The notes under the pieces are model-generated. The model ran no database searches and had not been told where the DNA came from. It was given only the letters and a program-made list of their open reading frames with translations. This document shows, piece after piece, positions 14,743-23,451 of a DNA stretch of 51,780 nt. How positions within the stretch are numbered: position 1 is the stretch's first letter; each line of letters opens with the position of its first letter. The translations under genes and the position numbers were made by a program. The stretch is taken from the NCBI RefSeq assembly GCF_946222605.1, contig NZ_CAMIIE010000025.1:1-51780 (forward strand). The letters run 5' to 3'. Source of the DNA: an uncultured Acidocella sp. (GTDB lineage: Bacteria; Pseudomonadota; Alphaproteobacteria; Acetobacterales; Acetobacteraceae).

Positions 14743-14954
14743 AGCAGCCTGTCCGCAAACCGGCCGGTGGCAAGCCAACCGCCAAGGCGCCCACGGTAGA
14801 GCGCGAAACCGCGCCCTTCGTGGTGCGCGGCGGCTTCGTGCTGCATCATGGCCGCAACGTGTACCGCGCCGGCGAGGTGGTCGACCTGACCGAAGCCGAG
14901 GCGGACGCGCGGCGGCACATGATCGAGCTGGCGCCCGACCAGGGGGATGACTAA
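14739..14954 (+). CDS. Small head-tail region protein
   Basis: A 71-residue protein, ATG overlapping the previous stop. The basic Lys/Pro-rich N-terminus is followed by a small beta domain, F-V-V-R-G-G-F-V-L-H-H-G-R-N-V-Y-R-A-G-E-V-V-D-L-T-E-A-E-A. Comparable short proteins occur between capsid and FII-like genes in many alphaproteobacterial prophages. Exact role unknown. Confidence 0.55.
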   Translation: MKQPVRKPAGGKPTAKAPTVERETAPFVVRGGFVLHHGRNVYRAGEVVDLTEAEADARRHMIELAPDQGDD

Positions 14955-15235
14955 TGCCCGTGGCCACCGTCCCGAACGCCGTTTTCATGCAGGATTGGGG
15001 TGTGCCGGTGCAGTTCGGCGCGCTGGCCACGCTCGGCATCCTGGATGAGCCGACCGATGAGCTGGTGGGCGGGATGGTGGTCACCACGGATTACAAGCTG
15101 ACCTATCCCACCGCCGACCTGGCCGGCCTGGATGCCCAGGCGGCCATTACAGTGGGTGGCGTGGCCTTTACCGTCCGGCGGGTCAAAACCCTGTCTGACG
15201 GCCAATTCTCCGAAGCGATTCTGAGCAAGGTGTGA
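14954..15235 (+). CDS. Head-tail joining protein (lambda gpFII-like)
   Basis: A 93-residue beta-rich protein. The pattern F-G-A-L-A-T-L-G-I-L-D-E-P, a central strand T-D-Y-K-L-T-Y-P, and the end A-A-I-T-V-G-G-V-A-F-T-V-R-R-V-K ... F-S-E-A-I-L match FII-type head-tail attachment proteins (lambda FII: I-R-G-V-F-D-D-P ... L-T-I-G-E-E-N-F-W-V-D-R-V). It caps the filled head and provides the docking surface for the tail. The start overlaps the upstream TAA (TAATG). Confidence 0.75.
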   Translation: MPVATVPNAVFMQDWGVPVQFGALATLGILDEPTDELVGGMVVTTDYKLTYPTADLAGLDAQAAITVGGVAFTVRRVKTLSDGQFSEAILSKV

Positions 15236-15654
15236 TGGCCAGCATCCGCGAACAGATCCTCGCCAAGATCGTCACCCTGCTCGATGCCGGGAACATCGGC
15301 GCGCCGGTGGACCGCAGCCGCACGGAAGCGGTGAGCCGGCAGCAAAGCCCGCGGGTGATCGTGCTGCCGGGCGCGGATGTGGCGCGGCAGTCCACCGTCC
15401 CGTTCCTGGATTGGACGCTGGCGGTGCATGTGGTGGTCTATGTGCGCGGCGAAGCGCCGGACAGCTTGGCGGACCCGATTATCACGGCGGCGCATGCGGC
15501 CTTGATGGCGGATGAGACGCTTGGCGGCTTGGCCATGACGATCCTGCCCGCCGGCGTGCATTTCGAGCTCGCGGACAGCGACGCCGCCGTGTGCGTGGCG
15601 ACCTGTGAATACCGCATCCAGTATCGCACCGAACAGCAGGACCTTACCCGATGA
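15235..15654 (+). CDS. Tail terminator (gpU-like)
   Basis: A 139-residue protein whose ATG overlaps the previous stop (TGATG). The N-terminal helix (I-R-E-Q-I-L-A-K-I-V-T-L-L), the strand W-T-L-A-V-H-V-V-V-Y-V-R-G-E, and the C-terminal C-E-Y-R-I-Q-Y-R-T fit the compact alpha/beta fold of U/gp17-type tail terminators, which cap the tail tube when it reaches tape-measure length. The location after FII and before the tube supports this. It is distant in sequence, so the call rests partly on position. Confidence 0.65.
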   Translation: MASIREQILAKIVTLLDAGNIGAPVDRSRTEAVSRQQSPRVIVLPGADVARQSTVPFLDWTLAVHVVVYVRGEAPDSLADPIITAAHAALMADETLGGLAMTILPAGVHFELADSDAAVCVATCEYRIQYRTEQQDLTR

Positions 15655-15851
15655 TCGATGACGAATTCTCCGGCCAGGGCGGCACGTATTTGCTCGATCC
15701 GGCAACGGGCAAGCGCACGCTGCTGAAGCGCACCGCGCCGGCCGGTACCGTGGCCCAAGCCTCCGCGCCGCCGGTGCAGCAACAGCAGCCCGAGCCGAGC
15801 CCGCAGCCCGCCAATCTCGCGGCACCCGCCGCCGAACCTAAGGAGTCTTGA
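15651..15851 (+). CDS. Small tail-region protein
   Basis: A 66-residue protein, ATGA overlap with the previous gene. The first 35 residues are polar with a Gly-Gly-Thr-Tyr-Leu-Leu-Asp-Pro motif; the remainder is Gln/Pro/Ala-rich and disordered. Similar short ORFs precede tube genes in related phages. No function can be given. Confidence 0.5.
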   Translation: MIDDEFSGQGGTYLLDPATGKRTLLKRTAPAGTVAQASAPPVQQQQPEPSPQPANLAAPAAEPKES

Positions 15852-15853
15852 TC

Positions 15854-16822
15854 ATGGCGAATCCCCGCATTCTCACGCGCACGCGGTTCGTGCTGGCGGA
15901 GGTCGAGGCGACCTATGGCGTAGATGCGACGCCGAGCGCCGCCACGAACGCCATCCTGTGCAAGAGCTCGCTTGCGATCACACCGCTCGAGGCCTCCCAG
16001 GTGAAGCGCGATTTGCTGGTGCCGTATCTCGGCGATCTGGGCGCGGTACTGGCCGACACCTATGTGAAAATCGATTTCGAGGTGGAGCTTGCCGGCAGCG
16101 GCACGGCCGGCACGGCGCCGGGCATGGACCCGCTGCTGCAGGCGTGCGGCATGGCGGCCACCGTCACTGCCAACACAAGCGTAGCCTATTCGCCCGTGAG
16201 TTCGAATTTCTCTTCGAACACGCTGTATTTCTACGGCCAGACGGACGCCGGCGGCGCGGTGCTGCACAAGATCACCGGAGCGCGTGGCGATTTCGAGCTG
16301 AACCTGCAAGCCAGCCAGATCCCCACCATCAAATTCACCATGATGGGGCTCTATAACGCGCCGACCAAGGTTGCCGCGCCGGGTGCCTTCTCGTTCGCGA
16401 AATTCGCGAAGCCTCAGGTTTCGAATACCACCAACACCCCGCAGTTCACCGCCTTCGGCTGGGCCGGGGTTGGTCCCGTCCTCGATAAGCTGCAGTTCAA
16501 ATGCGGGAATAAGACCGAATTCAAGAACATGATCGGCGACAGCTATATTCTTCTGTCCGACCGGCAATCGAGCGGGCAGATCGATATTGAAGCGGTCACT
16601 CCGGATGTGAAGGATTTCTTCGCTTCGGCGATCGGCAGCTCGACCGGTCTTTTGTCGTTCAATCACGGGACAGTGGCCGGCAATCAGGTTGGGTTTTTGG
16701 CTTCGCAGGCGCAGGGCTTGAACCCGACCTACAGCGATAACAAGGGCGTGCAGTCGATGCAGATCCCTTTCATCGCTCAGCCTGGAACGGGCAACGACGA
16801 ATTCAGCCTGACCTTCAGCTAA
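15854..16822 (+). CDS. Major tail tube protein
   Basis: A 322-residue protein starting MANPRILTRTRF, with AAGGAG upstream; a TTG two codons earlier is discarded. N-terminal features (V-E-A-T-Y-G-V-D-A-T-P) and a repeated beta pattern (D-T-Y-V-K-I-D-F-E-V-E-L, F-E-L-N-L-Q-A-S-Q-I-P-T-I-K-F-T-M-M-G) are typical of siphophage tube subunits. These stack as hexamers around the tape measure. The C-terminal 100 residues probably form an added surface domain. It sits in the gpV position, right before the G/T chaperones. Confidence 0.8.
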   Translation: MANPRILTRTRFVLAEVEATYGVDATPSAATNAILCKSSLAITPLEASQVKRDLLVPYLGDLGAVLADTYVKIDFEVELAGSGTAGTAPGMDPLLQACGMAATVTANTSVAYSPVSSNFSSNTLYFYGQTDAGGAVLHKITGARGDFELNLQASQIPTIKFTMMGLYNAPTKVAAPGAFSFAKFAKPQVSNTTNTPQFTAFGWAGVGPVLDKLQFKCGNKTEFKNMIGDSYILLSDRQSSGQIDIEAVTPDVKDFFASAIGSSTGLLSFNHGTVAGNQVGFLASQAQGLNPTYSDNKGVQSMQIPFIAQPGTGNDEFSLTFS

Positions 16823-16858
16823 GGCCGGGCGAAACCACCAGACACAAGCAGGAGCAGC

Positions 16859-17185
16859 ATGTTTAAAGTCGTTCAATCCCGCACCCACACCGCGCCGGTC
16901 ACCTTTCGGACGCCGGCCGATGGGGGCACCTACCAGACGCATTCATTCACCGTAGAATTCAAGCGCCTAACCGTCTCCGAGCTGAAGCAGCTGCCGCAGG
17001 ATGGTACCGATGCCGATATCGCCCGCCGCGTGGTGGTGGGATGGAACGAGGTCGAGGGCAGCAACGGGGATAGGGTTCCCTTCAGCTCCGAAGCGCTGGA
17101 CAAGCTGCTTGATATCGTGGGCGTCGCTCCCGCCATCGTGCGCACCTACTTCGAGTGCGTAAGCGGGGCGCAGGAAAAAAACTAA
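16859..17185 (+). CDS. Tail assembly chaperone G
   Basis: A 108-residue protein, RBS GCAGGAGCAGC. It has the usual gpG-type small alpha/beta N-terminus (H-S-F-T-V-E-F-K-R-L-T-V-S-E-L) and a helical C-terminus. It coats the tape-measure protein during tail assembly and is absent from virions. Its last codons read GAA AAA AAC TAA, so the slippery heptamer abuts the stop and a minority of ribosomes should shift into the T frame. Confidence 0.75.
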   Translation: MFKVVQSRTHTAPVTFRTPADGGTYQTHSFTVEFKRLTVSELKQLPQDGTDADIARRVVVGWNEVEGSNGDRVPFSSEALDKLLDIVGVAPAIVRTYFECVSGAQEKN

Positions 17186-17520
17186 AGGAAGCCGCCGCGC
17201 ATTGGGCGCGCGGCGGCGCTCCGAATGATGATCTTGCCAAGGAGCTGGAATTCCTCGGCGCGCCGGATGAGTACAAAGAGGCGGTGCTGGCCAATCAGCA
17301 GAAAGCGGAATTCGAAGTCTTTGAAGAAAACCGCGCCGCGCTTGAGATTTTCCTGCGCGTCTCCACGCAATGGCATGTCGCGGAAGGGGTTTGGCACGGG
17401 CTGAATTATCAATCCGTGCGCTGGGTCATCGAAATGTATGCGCCGGATCGATGCCGGGAAATGTTCGAGGCGGTGACACTCATGGAGGGGGCAGCGCTTG
17501 ACGTGCTGAACAGCAGGTAA
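17155..17520 (+). CDS. T part of GT chaperone, made by -1 frameshift (DUF1799-like)
   Basis: An open frame in -1 relative to G. The apparent GTG start at 17155 lies within G and has no RBS, so the real product is most likely a G-T fusion of about 220 residues entered at 17176-17182. The C-terminal part matches the DUF1799-type pattern of gpT-like extensions: L-E-I-F-L-R-V-S-T-Q-W, then G-L-N-Y-Q-S-V-R-W-V-I. The T moiety recruits tube protein to the GT-coated tape measure. Its stop overlaps the tape-measure start (TAATG). Confidence 0.75.
   Translation: MRKRGAGKKLKEAAAHWARGGAPNDDLAKELEFLGAPDEYKEAVLANQQKAEFEVFEENRAALEIFLRVSTQWHVAEGVWHGLNYQSVRWVIEMYAPDRCREMFEAVTLMEGAALDVLNSR
17176..17217 (+). 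promoter_or_regulatory. Programmed -1 ribosomal frameshift signal
   Basis: The canonical heptamer A-AAA-AAC occurs in the correct frame at 17176-17182. After an 8-nt spacer there is a perfect 10-bp stem, GCCGCCGCGC (17191-17200) with GCGCGGCGGC (17208-17217), and a 7-nt loop. This is the complete textbook -1 signal and sits exactly at the G/T junction, as expected for long-tailed phages. Confidence 0.9.
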
Positions 17521-20500
17521 TGCCGATTAACGCGGATCTCGCGCAAACCCAAATCACCGCCAATGTCAGCGGTACCGAACAAGTCCAGGCCCTCGCCGGG
17601 GCGATGAACAATGTCGGTACCGCCGAAGAGAACGTCAGCAAAAAGGGCGCGGCGTATCTGGCCTATCTGGAGCGCCAGCGCCAGGCGATCGGCAAAACCA
17701 CCGCCGAGCTGCAGGCGCTGCGCGCGGCCACGCTGGGGGTTGGCGGCAAAGCGGCGCCGATCATCGTGGATATCCAGACCCGGACGGACGCGCACAAGCA
17801 GGCCCTGGCCAAAGCGGCCCAGGATGCTGAAGGGGCTGCGCTGATCAACGGGCTGCAGCAGAAGCTGGCCAATTTCGGCAAGAGCGACGCGCAGCTTTTT
17901 AACGAGCGCGCCGCCATGCTCGGCGTGCAAGACCAGGCCCGGGCTTTATCGGCTGAGCTGGACCGGCTGACAGCCGCCCAGAATGCCGCTGCCGAAGCCG
18001 CGACGGCGGCCGCGCGCCGAGAAGCCGAAGGTGCGGCCCTGGTGGCGAGCGTCCAGCAAAAGCTTGCCGCCTTCGGGAAAACCCCAACCCAGCTGCTGGA
18101 GCAGCGCGCCGCGCTTCTGGGTGTCCGCGACCAGGTTGTGCCGCTGACGGCCGAGCTCGAGCGGCTGACCGCCGCGCAGGAGGCGGCGAACGCGGCCGCC
18201 GCCAAGGATGCCGAGCGCGCAAGCTTCATGGCCAGCCTTCAGCAAGAGCTGGATATGCGGACCAAGACGCGCTCGGAGATCCTGGCCGAGCGCGCCGCGA
18301 CTCTGGGGCTGACAGAGCAAAGCCTCGCGCTTCGCACGGCGCTGCACGAGGCCGGCGTGGATGGCGAGCACAGCTTCAAGGGAATGATCGCCTCCGGCGG
18401 CGTGTTCCGCGAGCTGCTGGTGCTGATCCACGAAAGCCTGATCATGGGCAACTGGTCACGCTTTGGCGGCTCCCTGATGGTGCTTGCGGAGCGTTTGGGC
18501 GTTTCAGCCGCGATTTTTTCGGCTGCTGGCGCTGGGGTTGGTACTGGCGTGATTGCGCTGGGCGCCTACACGGTCGCCGCGATCAAAGGCGAGATCGAGA
18601 GCACGAAGCTTGCCAAAGCGCTTTCCCTGACCGGCAGGATGGCTGGCATCACCGAGGGCCAGTTCAACGCGATGGCGGAGAGCATCGGTCAGCAGATGCC
18701 CGGCCACGTTCTGGTGGCCCGCAACGCGCTGCTGGCGTTGGTATCGACCGGGCAATTCACCGGGGACGCGCTCGCTTCGGTCGGCCGCGCGGCGGTGGAA
18801 TTCAGCCAGTATTCCGGCGAAGACGCGCAAAAATCCGTCGAGTTTTTTGCCCAGATGAAGGATGGCGTGGCCAAATGGGCGGCGAAAGCGAATGAGCAAT
18901 ATCACTTCCTGACGCTGGCCCAATTCGACTACATCGCCAGCCTGGAGCGGCAAGGGCAGGTCGAAGCGGCACAGAAGGCTGTTGCTGACGATTTCTTCAA
19001 TCACATTCAGCAGACCGGCACAGAAAACCTCGGATATCTCGAGCGTGCGGTGAATGCCGTCACCAACGGCATCAAGGGCATGTGGGATGCCCTCGAGGGT
19101 GTTGGGCGCGCTACGACGATTGAGGACCAGCTCGCCGCTCGGATTCAGCAGGACAAGCAGGGTTACGGGCGGTACGGGATGGGCAAGATTGACCCAAACA
19201 CCGACCCGAGGGTTGCCGAGCTGCGGAAGCAGGTGGCGGCCGCCGAAAAGGCTGCGGCGGATAAGGCGCACGCCGATCAGGTGCAGCAGCTGGGCATTCA
19301 GGCTGCGCAGGCCCTCACCGGCACATACTCCGCGCCGGTCGATAAGCTGAAAGCGGCGATAGAGGACTATAACACCAAGATCGCCCAGGCGCTGGCGGCC
19401 TACCCGGATAATGCCGAATACAAGGGTCTGGCCGCCCATGACGCCTCGTACAAGGCAGAGATCGCCCGGCTGACCAAGCAATATGGCGGCAATGGCGCCG
19501 GCCGGTCCAACTCGCTCGCCGCGGCGGATACGGGGCGGCTGCAGACCCAGCTGAGCATGATGGAGCAATATGCCCGGGCGACGCATCGGAGCGAGACGGC
19601 GGTGCTTCAGCTCGAGATCGCCCAGGGCAAGCTGAAGGGCTTCACGGCCGGGCAGATCAAGCAGCTGCAGGATCTGGCGACGCGGCATGATCAGATGGTT
19701 TCGGCGCAAGAACAGGTGGCGCTTCAGACTCGCTATGGCGACCAGCTGACCAAGCTGGTGACCGGCAACGCCGCCACGGCCCAGCAGGTGCAGCAGCTGG
19801 CCACCACCGGCAAGGTGACCCCGCCCAGCGAGCTGCAGAAGGTGAACCTAGCAGCGACGCAGGGCAACCTGCAGGGCATCACCCCGGAGCAGCTGGCCGC
19901 CCTGCAGGCGCAGGCGACCACCAGCGACCAGCTCGCCGCCCAGAAAGAGCAGGTGATGCGCAGCAGCACCTATGGCACCCAGAACGCCTTTGGCTCTTAC
20001 ATCGACCAGGCCACCAACGCCGGCGCCCAGGTCAAGAAGATCTGGGGCGACACCTTCAGCGGCATGACAGACCTGCTGGTGACCGCGCTTGAGGGCGGCA
20101 AGGTCAGCTTCCGCGCCTTCGCCGCCAGCGTGGTGGCCGACCTGCTGAAAATGCAGGTGGAAGAGAACATCATGGCACCGCTGGTGCGGATGCTGGGCGG
20201 CGCCGGCGGTGGCGTGAACGGATCCGGCCTCCCCGGCATCCTGGGCGGCGCCGGCGGCAGCATCTTCGGGGGGCTGCTGAGCGGCTTCGGCTCCGGCGGG
20301 GCCATGTCCACCGCTTCGCTGGCGATGCACCAGGGCGGCAGCCTATCCATGCTGCAGAGCCTTGGCTCCTGGGCGGCCAGCATGTTCGCCAATGGCGGCA
20401 TCATGACGAGCCGGGGCTCGCTGCCGCTGAACATGTACGCCAATGGCGGCGTGGCCAACTCCCCGCAAATGGCGATCTTCGGCGAGGGGCGCGGGCCCGA

Positions 20501-20756
20501 GGCTTATGTGCCGCTGCCGGACGGGCGCAGCATCCCGGTGAGCATGAAGGGCGGCGGGGGTGGTGGCGTTTCGAACAGCGTCACCAACCACATCATCATC
20601 AACGGCGATGGTAGCACCCAGGCGACGCCGCAGGATGCCACCCGGCTTTCGCAGGGCATCACATACGCCATCCAGCAGGAGCTGATCAGGCAGGCGCGTG
20701 ACGGGGGGATTCTCTCGTCCACCGGCGGCGTGTTCGGCCAGGGGGCCTTCGGATGA
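17520..20756 (+). CDS. Tail tape measure protein
   Basis: A 1078-residue protein. Residues about 100-280 are coiled coil with three copies of a roughly 75-residue unit, each containing (G/A)-(F/R)-G-K or related, L-x-x-x-R-A-A-x-L-G-V, and a closing heptad helix with L-T-A-A-Q. A TMP_2-type domain (about 290-500) carries hydrophobic segments (A-I-F-S-A-A-G-A-G-V-G-T-G-V-I). More coiled coil follows, then a Gly-rich C-terminal tip region (about 890-1020). It sets tail length and exits during DNA injection. By the usual rise of about 0.15 nm per residue, the tail would be roughly 160 nm. The TAATG start overlap couples it to GT. Confidence 0.92.
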   Translation: MPINADLAQTQITANVSGTEQVQALAGAMNNVGTAEENVSKKGAAYLAYLERQRQAIGKTTAELQALRAATLGVGGKAAPIIVDIQTRTDAHKQALAKAAQDAEGAALINGLQQKLANFGKSDAQLFNERAAMLGVQDQARALSAELDRLTAAQNAAAEAATAAARREAEGAALVASVQQKLAAFGKTPTQLLEQRAALLGVRDQVVPLTAELERLTAAQEAANAAAAKDAERASFMASLQQELDMRTKTRSEILAERAATLGLTEQSLALRTALHEAGVDGEHSFKGMIASGGVFRELLVLIHESLIMGNWSRFGGSLMVLAERLGVSAAIFSAAGAGVGTGVIALGAYTVAAIKGEIESTKLAKALSLTGRMAGITEGQFNAMAESIGQQMPGHVLVARNALLALVSTGQFTGDALASVGRAAVEFSQYSGEDAQKSVEFFAQMKDGVAKWAAKANEQYHFLTLAQFDYIASLERQGQVEAAQKAVADDFFNHIQQTGTENLGYLERAVNAVTNGIKGMWDALEGVGRATTIEDQLAARIQQDKQGYGRYGMGKIDPNTDPRVAELRKQVAAAEKAAADKAHADQVQQLGIQAAQALTGTYSAPVDKLKAAIEDYNTKIAQALAAYPDNAEYKGLAAHDASYKAEIARLTKQYGGNGAGRSNSLAAADTGRLQTQLSMMEQYARATHRSETAVLQLEIAQGKLKGFTAGQIKQLQDLATRHDQMVSAQEQVALQTRYGDQLTKLVTGNAATAQQVQQLATTGKVTPPSELQKVNLAATQGNLQGITPEQLAALQAQATTSDQLAAQKEQVMRSSTYGTQNAFGSYIDQATNAGAQVKKIWGDTFSGMTDLLVTALEGGKVSFRAFAASVVADLLKMQVEENIMAPLVRMLGGAGGGVNGSGLPGILGGAGGSIFGGLLSGFGSGGAMSTASLAMHQGGSLSMLQSLGSWAASMFANGGIMTSRGSLPLNMYANGGVANSPQMAIFGEGRGPEAYVPLPDGRSIPVSMKGGGGGGVSNSVTNHIIINGDGSTQATPQDATRLSQGITYAIQQELIRQARDGGILSSTGGVFGQGAFG

Positions 20757-21118
20757 CGAACACCTTCACATGGAACCCGGATTTCCAGGCGCAGGTGCAA
20801 TATGCGCCGCGCGTCACGGTGACGACTTTCGGGGATGGATACGAGCAGCGCGTGCAGTTCGGCATCAACGCCAACGCGCAAAAATGGAACCTGACCTTCA
20901 AGGGGCGATCCGACGCCGAGGCCAGCGCCATCGATGCCTTCCTGCAGGCGGCCGGGGCTCTGACCAGCTTTTTCTGGACACCGCCAGGCCAGACCGCGCC
21001 GCTGAAATTCGTCTGCCGGAAGTGGAGCAAAAACGCGGTGGCCGGCAACGGAACCCGCGCCGCGCCGGCTTATCTCTGGGACCTGACGGTTCCGCTTGAG
21101 CAGGTATTCGAGCCATGA
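20753..21118 (+). CDS. Minor tail protein M
   Basis: A 121-residue protein of the Phage_min_tail (lambda gpM) family. It shows F-T-W-x-P near the N-terminus, V-x-x-x-x-F-G-D-G-Y-E-Q-R (residues 24-33), and a central W-x-L-x-F followed by F-L-x-x-x-G-A. Family members sit at the tail tip between the tape measure and L. It overlaps both neighbours by four bases. Confidence 0.9.
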   Translation: MTNTFTWNPDFQAQVQYAPRVTVTTFGDGYEQRVQFGINANAQKWNLTFKGRSDAEASAIDAFLQAAGALTSFFWTPPGQTAPLKFVCRKWSKNAVAGNGTRAAPAYLWDLTVPLEQVFEP

Positions 21119-21849
21119 GCGCGGCCGTCCCGGCGAAGATCTCCGCCGAAATCCAGAGCCTGGCGCCCGATGCGGTGATCGAGATGATGGTGGTGGATAT
21201 GACCATGCTCACGGACACCAACGGCGCGGCCGGCCCGGTGCTGTATCTGCATGGCGGAACGAACGGGCTGCTGGTGCCGATCACCTGGGGCGGCCAGGTC
21301 TATTCCGCGGTGCCAATGCAGATCACGGGGCTGGAATATAACGGGCGCGGCCAGTTGCCCAAGCCCAAGATCCAGATCAGCAACACCGCCAGCCTGATCA
21401 CCGCGCTGGTGCTGACCTATGGCGACCTGGTGGGGGCGAAGGTGACGATCAAGCGCACCCTCGCCAAGTTCCTGGATGCGGTGAATTTCCCCGGCGGGGT
21501 GAATGCCAACGCCGACCCGACCGCCGAATTCCCGGACGATATATTTTTCGTGAATCAGCGCACGGTGGAAAACCGCACCCTCGTTGAATTCGAGCTGGCC
21601 GCCAGCTTCGATTTCCAGGGCTTGCAGCTGCCGCGCCGGCCGATCGTGCAGAATGTATGCGTCTGGCGCTATCGGGGCGCCGAGTGCGGCTATACGGCCG
21701 CCACCTATTTCGACGCGAACGATAACCCGGTGGGCAGCGCTTCCCAGGATGTTTGCGGCAAGCGTCTTTCCAGCTGCAAGGCTCGTTTCGGCGCTTATAT
21801 TCCGCTGCCGTTTGGGTCGTTCCCGGCGGCCGGGCTGCTGCGCACATGA
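21115..21849 (+). CDS. Minor tail protein L (Fe-S type)
   Basis: A 244-residue gpL-family tail-tip protein. The N-terminal half is beta-rich. The C-terminal domain has four cysteines, in V-C-V-W-R-Y-R-G-A-E-C-G-Y and later V-C-G-K-R-L-S-S-C-K-x-R-F-G, the arrangement by which lambda gpL holds an iron-sulfur cluster. It ends with P-F-G-S-F-P, also a family feature. ATGA overlaps link it to M and K. Confidence 0.88.
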   Translation: MSAAVPAKISAEIQSLAPDAVIEMMVVDMTMLTDTNGAAGPVLYLHGGTNGLLVPITWGGQVYSAVPMQITGLEYNGRGQLPKPKIQISNTASLITALVLTYGDLVGAKVTIKRTLAKFLDAVNFPGGVNANADPTAEFPDDIFFVNQRTVENRTLVEFELAASFDFQGLQLPRRPIVQNVCVWRYRGAECGYTAATYFDANDNPVGSASQDVCGKRLSSCKARFGAYIPLPFGSFPAAGLLRT

Positions 21850-22568
21850 TGCCGGAGACGCGCCGCGCGGCGGCGCTGCATGCCCAACAGGAGCACCCGC
21901 GCGAGGCGTGCGGGCTGGTGATCGTGCGGCAAGGCCGGGAATTTTACCACCCCTGCCGGAACATCAGCGAGCGTCCGGACACCTTCGTGATGGCGCCGGA
22001 GGATTACGAGGCGGCGATGATGCGCGGCGAGGTGGTGGCGATCGTGCATAGCCACCCCTATGCCAGCCCCGAGCCCAGCCAGGCCGATCTGGCGGCGTGC
22101 GAGCGCTCCGCGCTGCCGTGGCATATCGTGAGCGTGCCGGGCTTTCAGTGGGCCAGCATAACGCCCAGCGGCTGGACGGCGCCGCTGATCGGCCGCGAGT
22201 TCCACCATGGCGTGCTCGATTGCTACACGCTGGTGAAGGATTGGTACGCGATCAATCGCGGGATCACGCTGATCGACGGCGACCGGCCCGATGATTGGTG
22301 GCTGAAGGGCCAGAACCTCTACCTTGAGCGCTACGAGAGCGCCGGCTTCCGCCGGGTGCCGCTGAGCGACGACAAGCGCCCGGATGAGCTGGCCGAGGGC
22401 GACATGCTCCTGATGCAGATTTGCTCCCCGGTGCCGAACCATGCCGCCGTCTGGCTGGGCGACGGCACCATCCTCCACCACCTCGCCGGCCGGCTATCCA
22501 GCCGGGATGTGTGGGGTGGGTATTTCCGAAAGCACACGACTCATGCGCTCCGCTACGCAGGACCTTAA
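21846..22568 (+). CDS. Tail tip protein K: JAB metallopeptidase plus NlpC/P60 domain
   Basis: A 240-residue two-domain protein. Residues 1-105 are a JAMM/MPN peptidase with a catalytic Glu in the H-P-R-E-A-C-G-L segment and zinc motif H-S-H-P-x7-S-x2-D (around residues 60-73). Residues about 120-240 are NlpC/P60-like with the nucleophile in D-C-Y-T-L-V-K-D-W-Y and the His in N-H-A-A-V-W-L-G-D. Such gpK proteins help complete the tail tip and may cut peptidoglycan during injection. The ATGATG start overlaps the L stop. Confidence 0.9.
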   Translation: MMPETRRAAALHAQQEHPREACGLVIVRQGREFYHPCRNISERPDTFVMAPEDYEAAMMRGEVVAIVHSHPYASPEPSQADLAACERSALPWHIVSVPGFQWASITPSGWTAPLIGREFHHGVLDCYTLVKDWYAINRGITLIDGDRPDDWWLKGQNLYLERYESAGFRRVPLSDDKRPDELAEGDMLLMQICSPVPNHAAVWLGDGTILHHLAGRLSSRDVWGGYFRKHTTHALRYAGP

Positions 22569-23451
22569 GACAATCCGCCTGGGCGGCGCGCTGGGCCAGC
22601 GCTTCGGCCGCGTCCACCGCCTGGCGGTGGATAGCCCCGCCGAGGCCATCCGCGCGCTCACCGCCAATTACCCGGGCTTCCGCCGACACCTCGAGGAAAG
22701 CGACCGGGAGGGCGTGGGATATCGGGTGAAGATCGGCCGGGACGATCTGCCCAGCATCGATAATCTCCACGCGCCATCCGGCCAGCTCGAAATCCGCATC
22801 ATCCCGGTGATCCGCGGCGCGAAGGGCGGCCTGTTCGAGGTGATCGCCGGCATAGCGCTCATCGCCGCGTCTTTCATTCCTGGCGCGCCTATCGTTCTCG
22901 GCGGCGGCGTGACGCTGGCTTCTCTCAGCTTTTCCGTTGGCGTCGCCCTGACGCTGGGCGGCATCTCCCAGCTGCTGGCGCCGCACCCGAAAACCCCGGC
23001 CAGCACCCAGGCCAGCTATTTGTTCGGCGGCCCCGTGAACACGCTCGCCGCCGGCATGCCGGTGCCGATCTGCTACGGCAACCTGATTGTGGGGGGCGCG
23101 GTCATCAGCGGCGGCATCACCGTGGACCAGGTGCCGACCACCGAAACCGGCGTGTCCGGGCTGACCGCGACGGTGACGGCCACGCTCACCGCTGGCGAAT
23201 ACCAGCTTTACGCCTCCTGGCAGCCGGCGGGCGATACGATCGCCTATGACGTGACGATTCAGGGTGGCGGCATCGGGCCGGTGAACCTGGCCCGCACCAA
23301 CGGCACCTCGGTCTATTACACGGTGCCGGGCGAAGGGCCTTACGAGGTGATCGTCAACCCTGTGCTCTCCAGCAGCACCAGCACAATCGCAGAACAGGCC
23401 GGCACCAATTACGGGCCCGGCGCCAGCACGTGGAGCTCCTATGTCGGCTGA
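22543..23451 (+). CDS. Tail assembly protein I with C-terminal extension
   Basis: A 302-residue protein. Residues 1-100 contain the gpI pattern: V-x-L-G-G-A-L-G-x-x-F-G-like (I-R-L-G-G-A-L-G-Q-R-F-G-R), E-A-I-R-A-L-x-A-N-Y-P-G-F. A hydrophobic Gly-rich stretch (about 105-150) follows, then Y-L-F-G-G-P-x-N-T-x-x-x-G-x-P-V-P-x-x-Y-G. The last 100 residues form an extra beta-sandwich not seen in lambda I. I chose the ATG at 22543, which overlaps K by 26 bases; upstream GTG codons exist. It is required to assemble the tip but is not in lambda virions. Confidence 0.82.
   Translation: MRSATQDLKTIRLGGALGQRFGRVHRLAVDSPAEAIRALTANYPGFRRHLEESDREGVGYRVKIGRDDLPSIDNLHAPSGQLEIRIIPVIRGAKGGLFEVIAGIALIAASFIPGAPIVLGGGVTLASLSFSVGVALTLGGISQLLAPHPKTPASTQASYLFGGPVNTLAAGMPVPICYGNLIVGGAVISGGITVDQVPTTETGVSGLTATVTATLTAGEYQLYASWQPAGDTIAYDVTIQGGGIGPVNLARTNGTSVYYTVPGEGPYEVIVNPVLSSSTSTIAEQAGTNYGPGASTWSSYVG

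Noticed and set aside
17155..17185. GTG at 17155 as an independent start for the T gene
   Set aside because: No ribosome binding site, location inside G, and a complete frameshift signal at 17176-17217 make fusion by frameshifting the better explanation.
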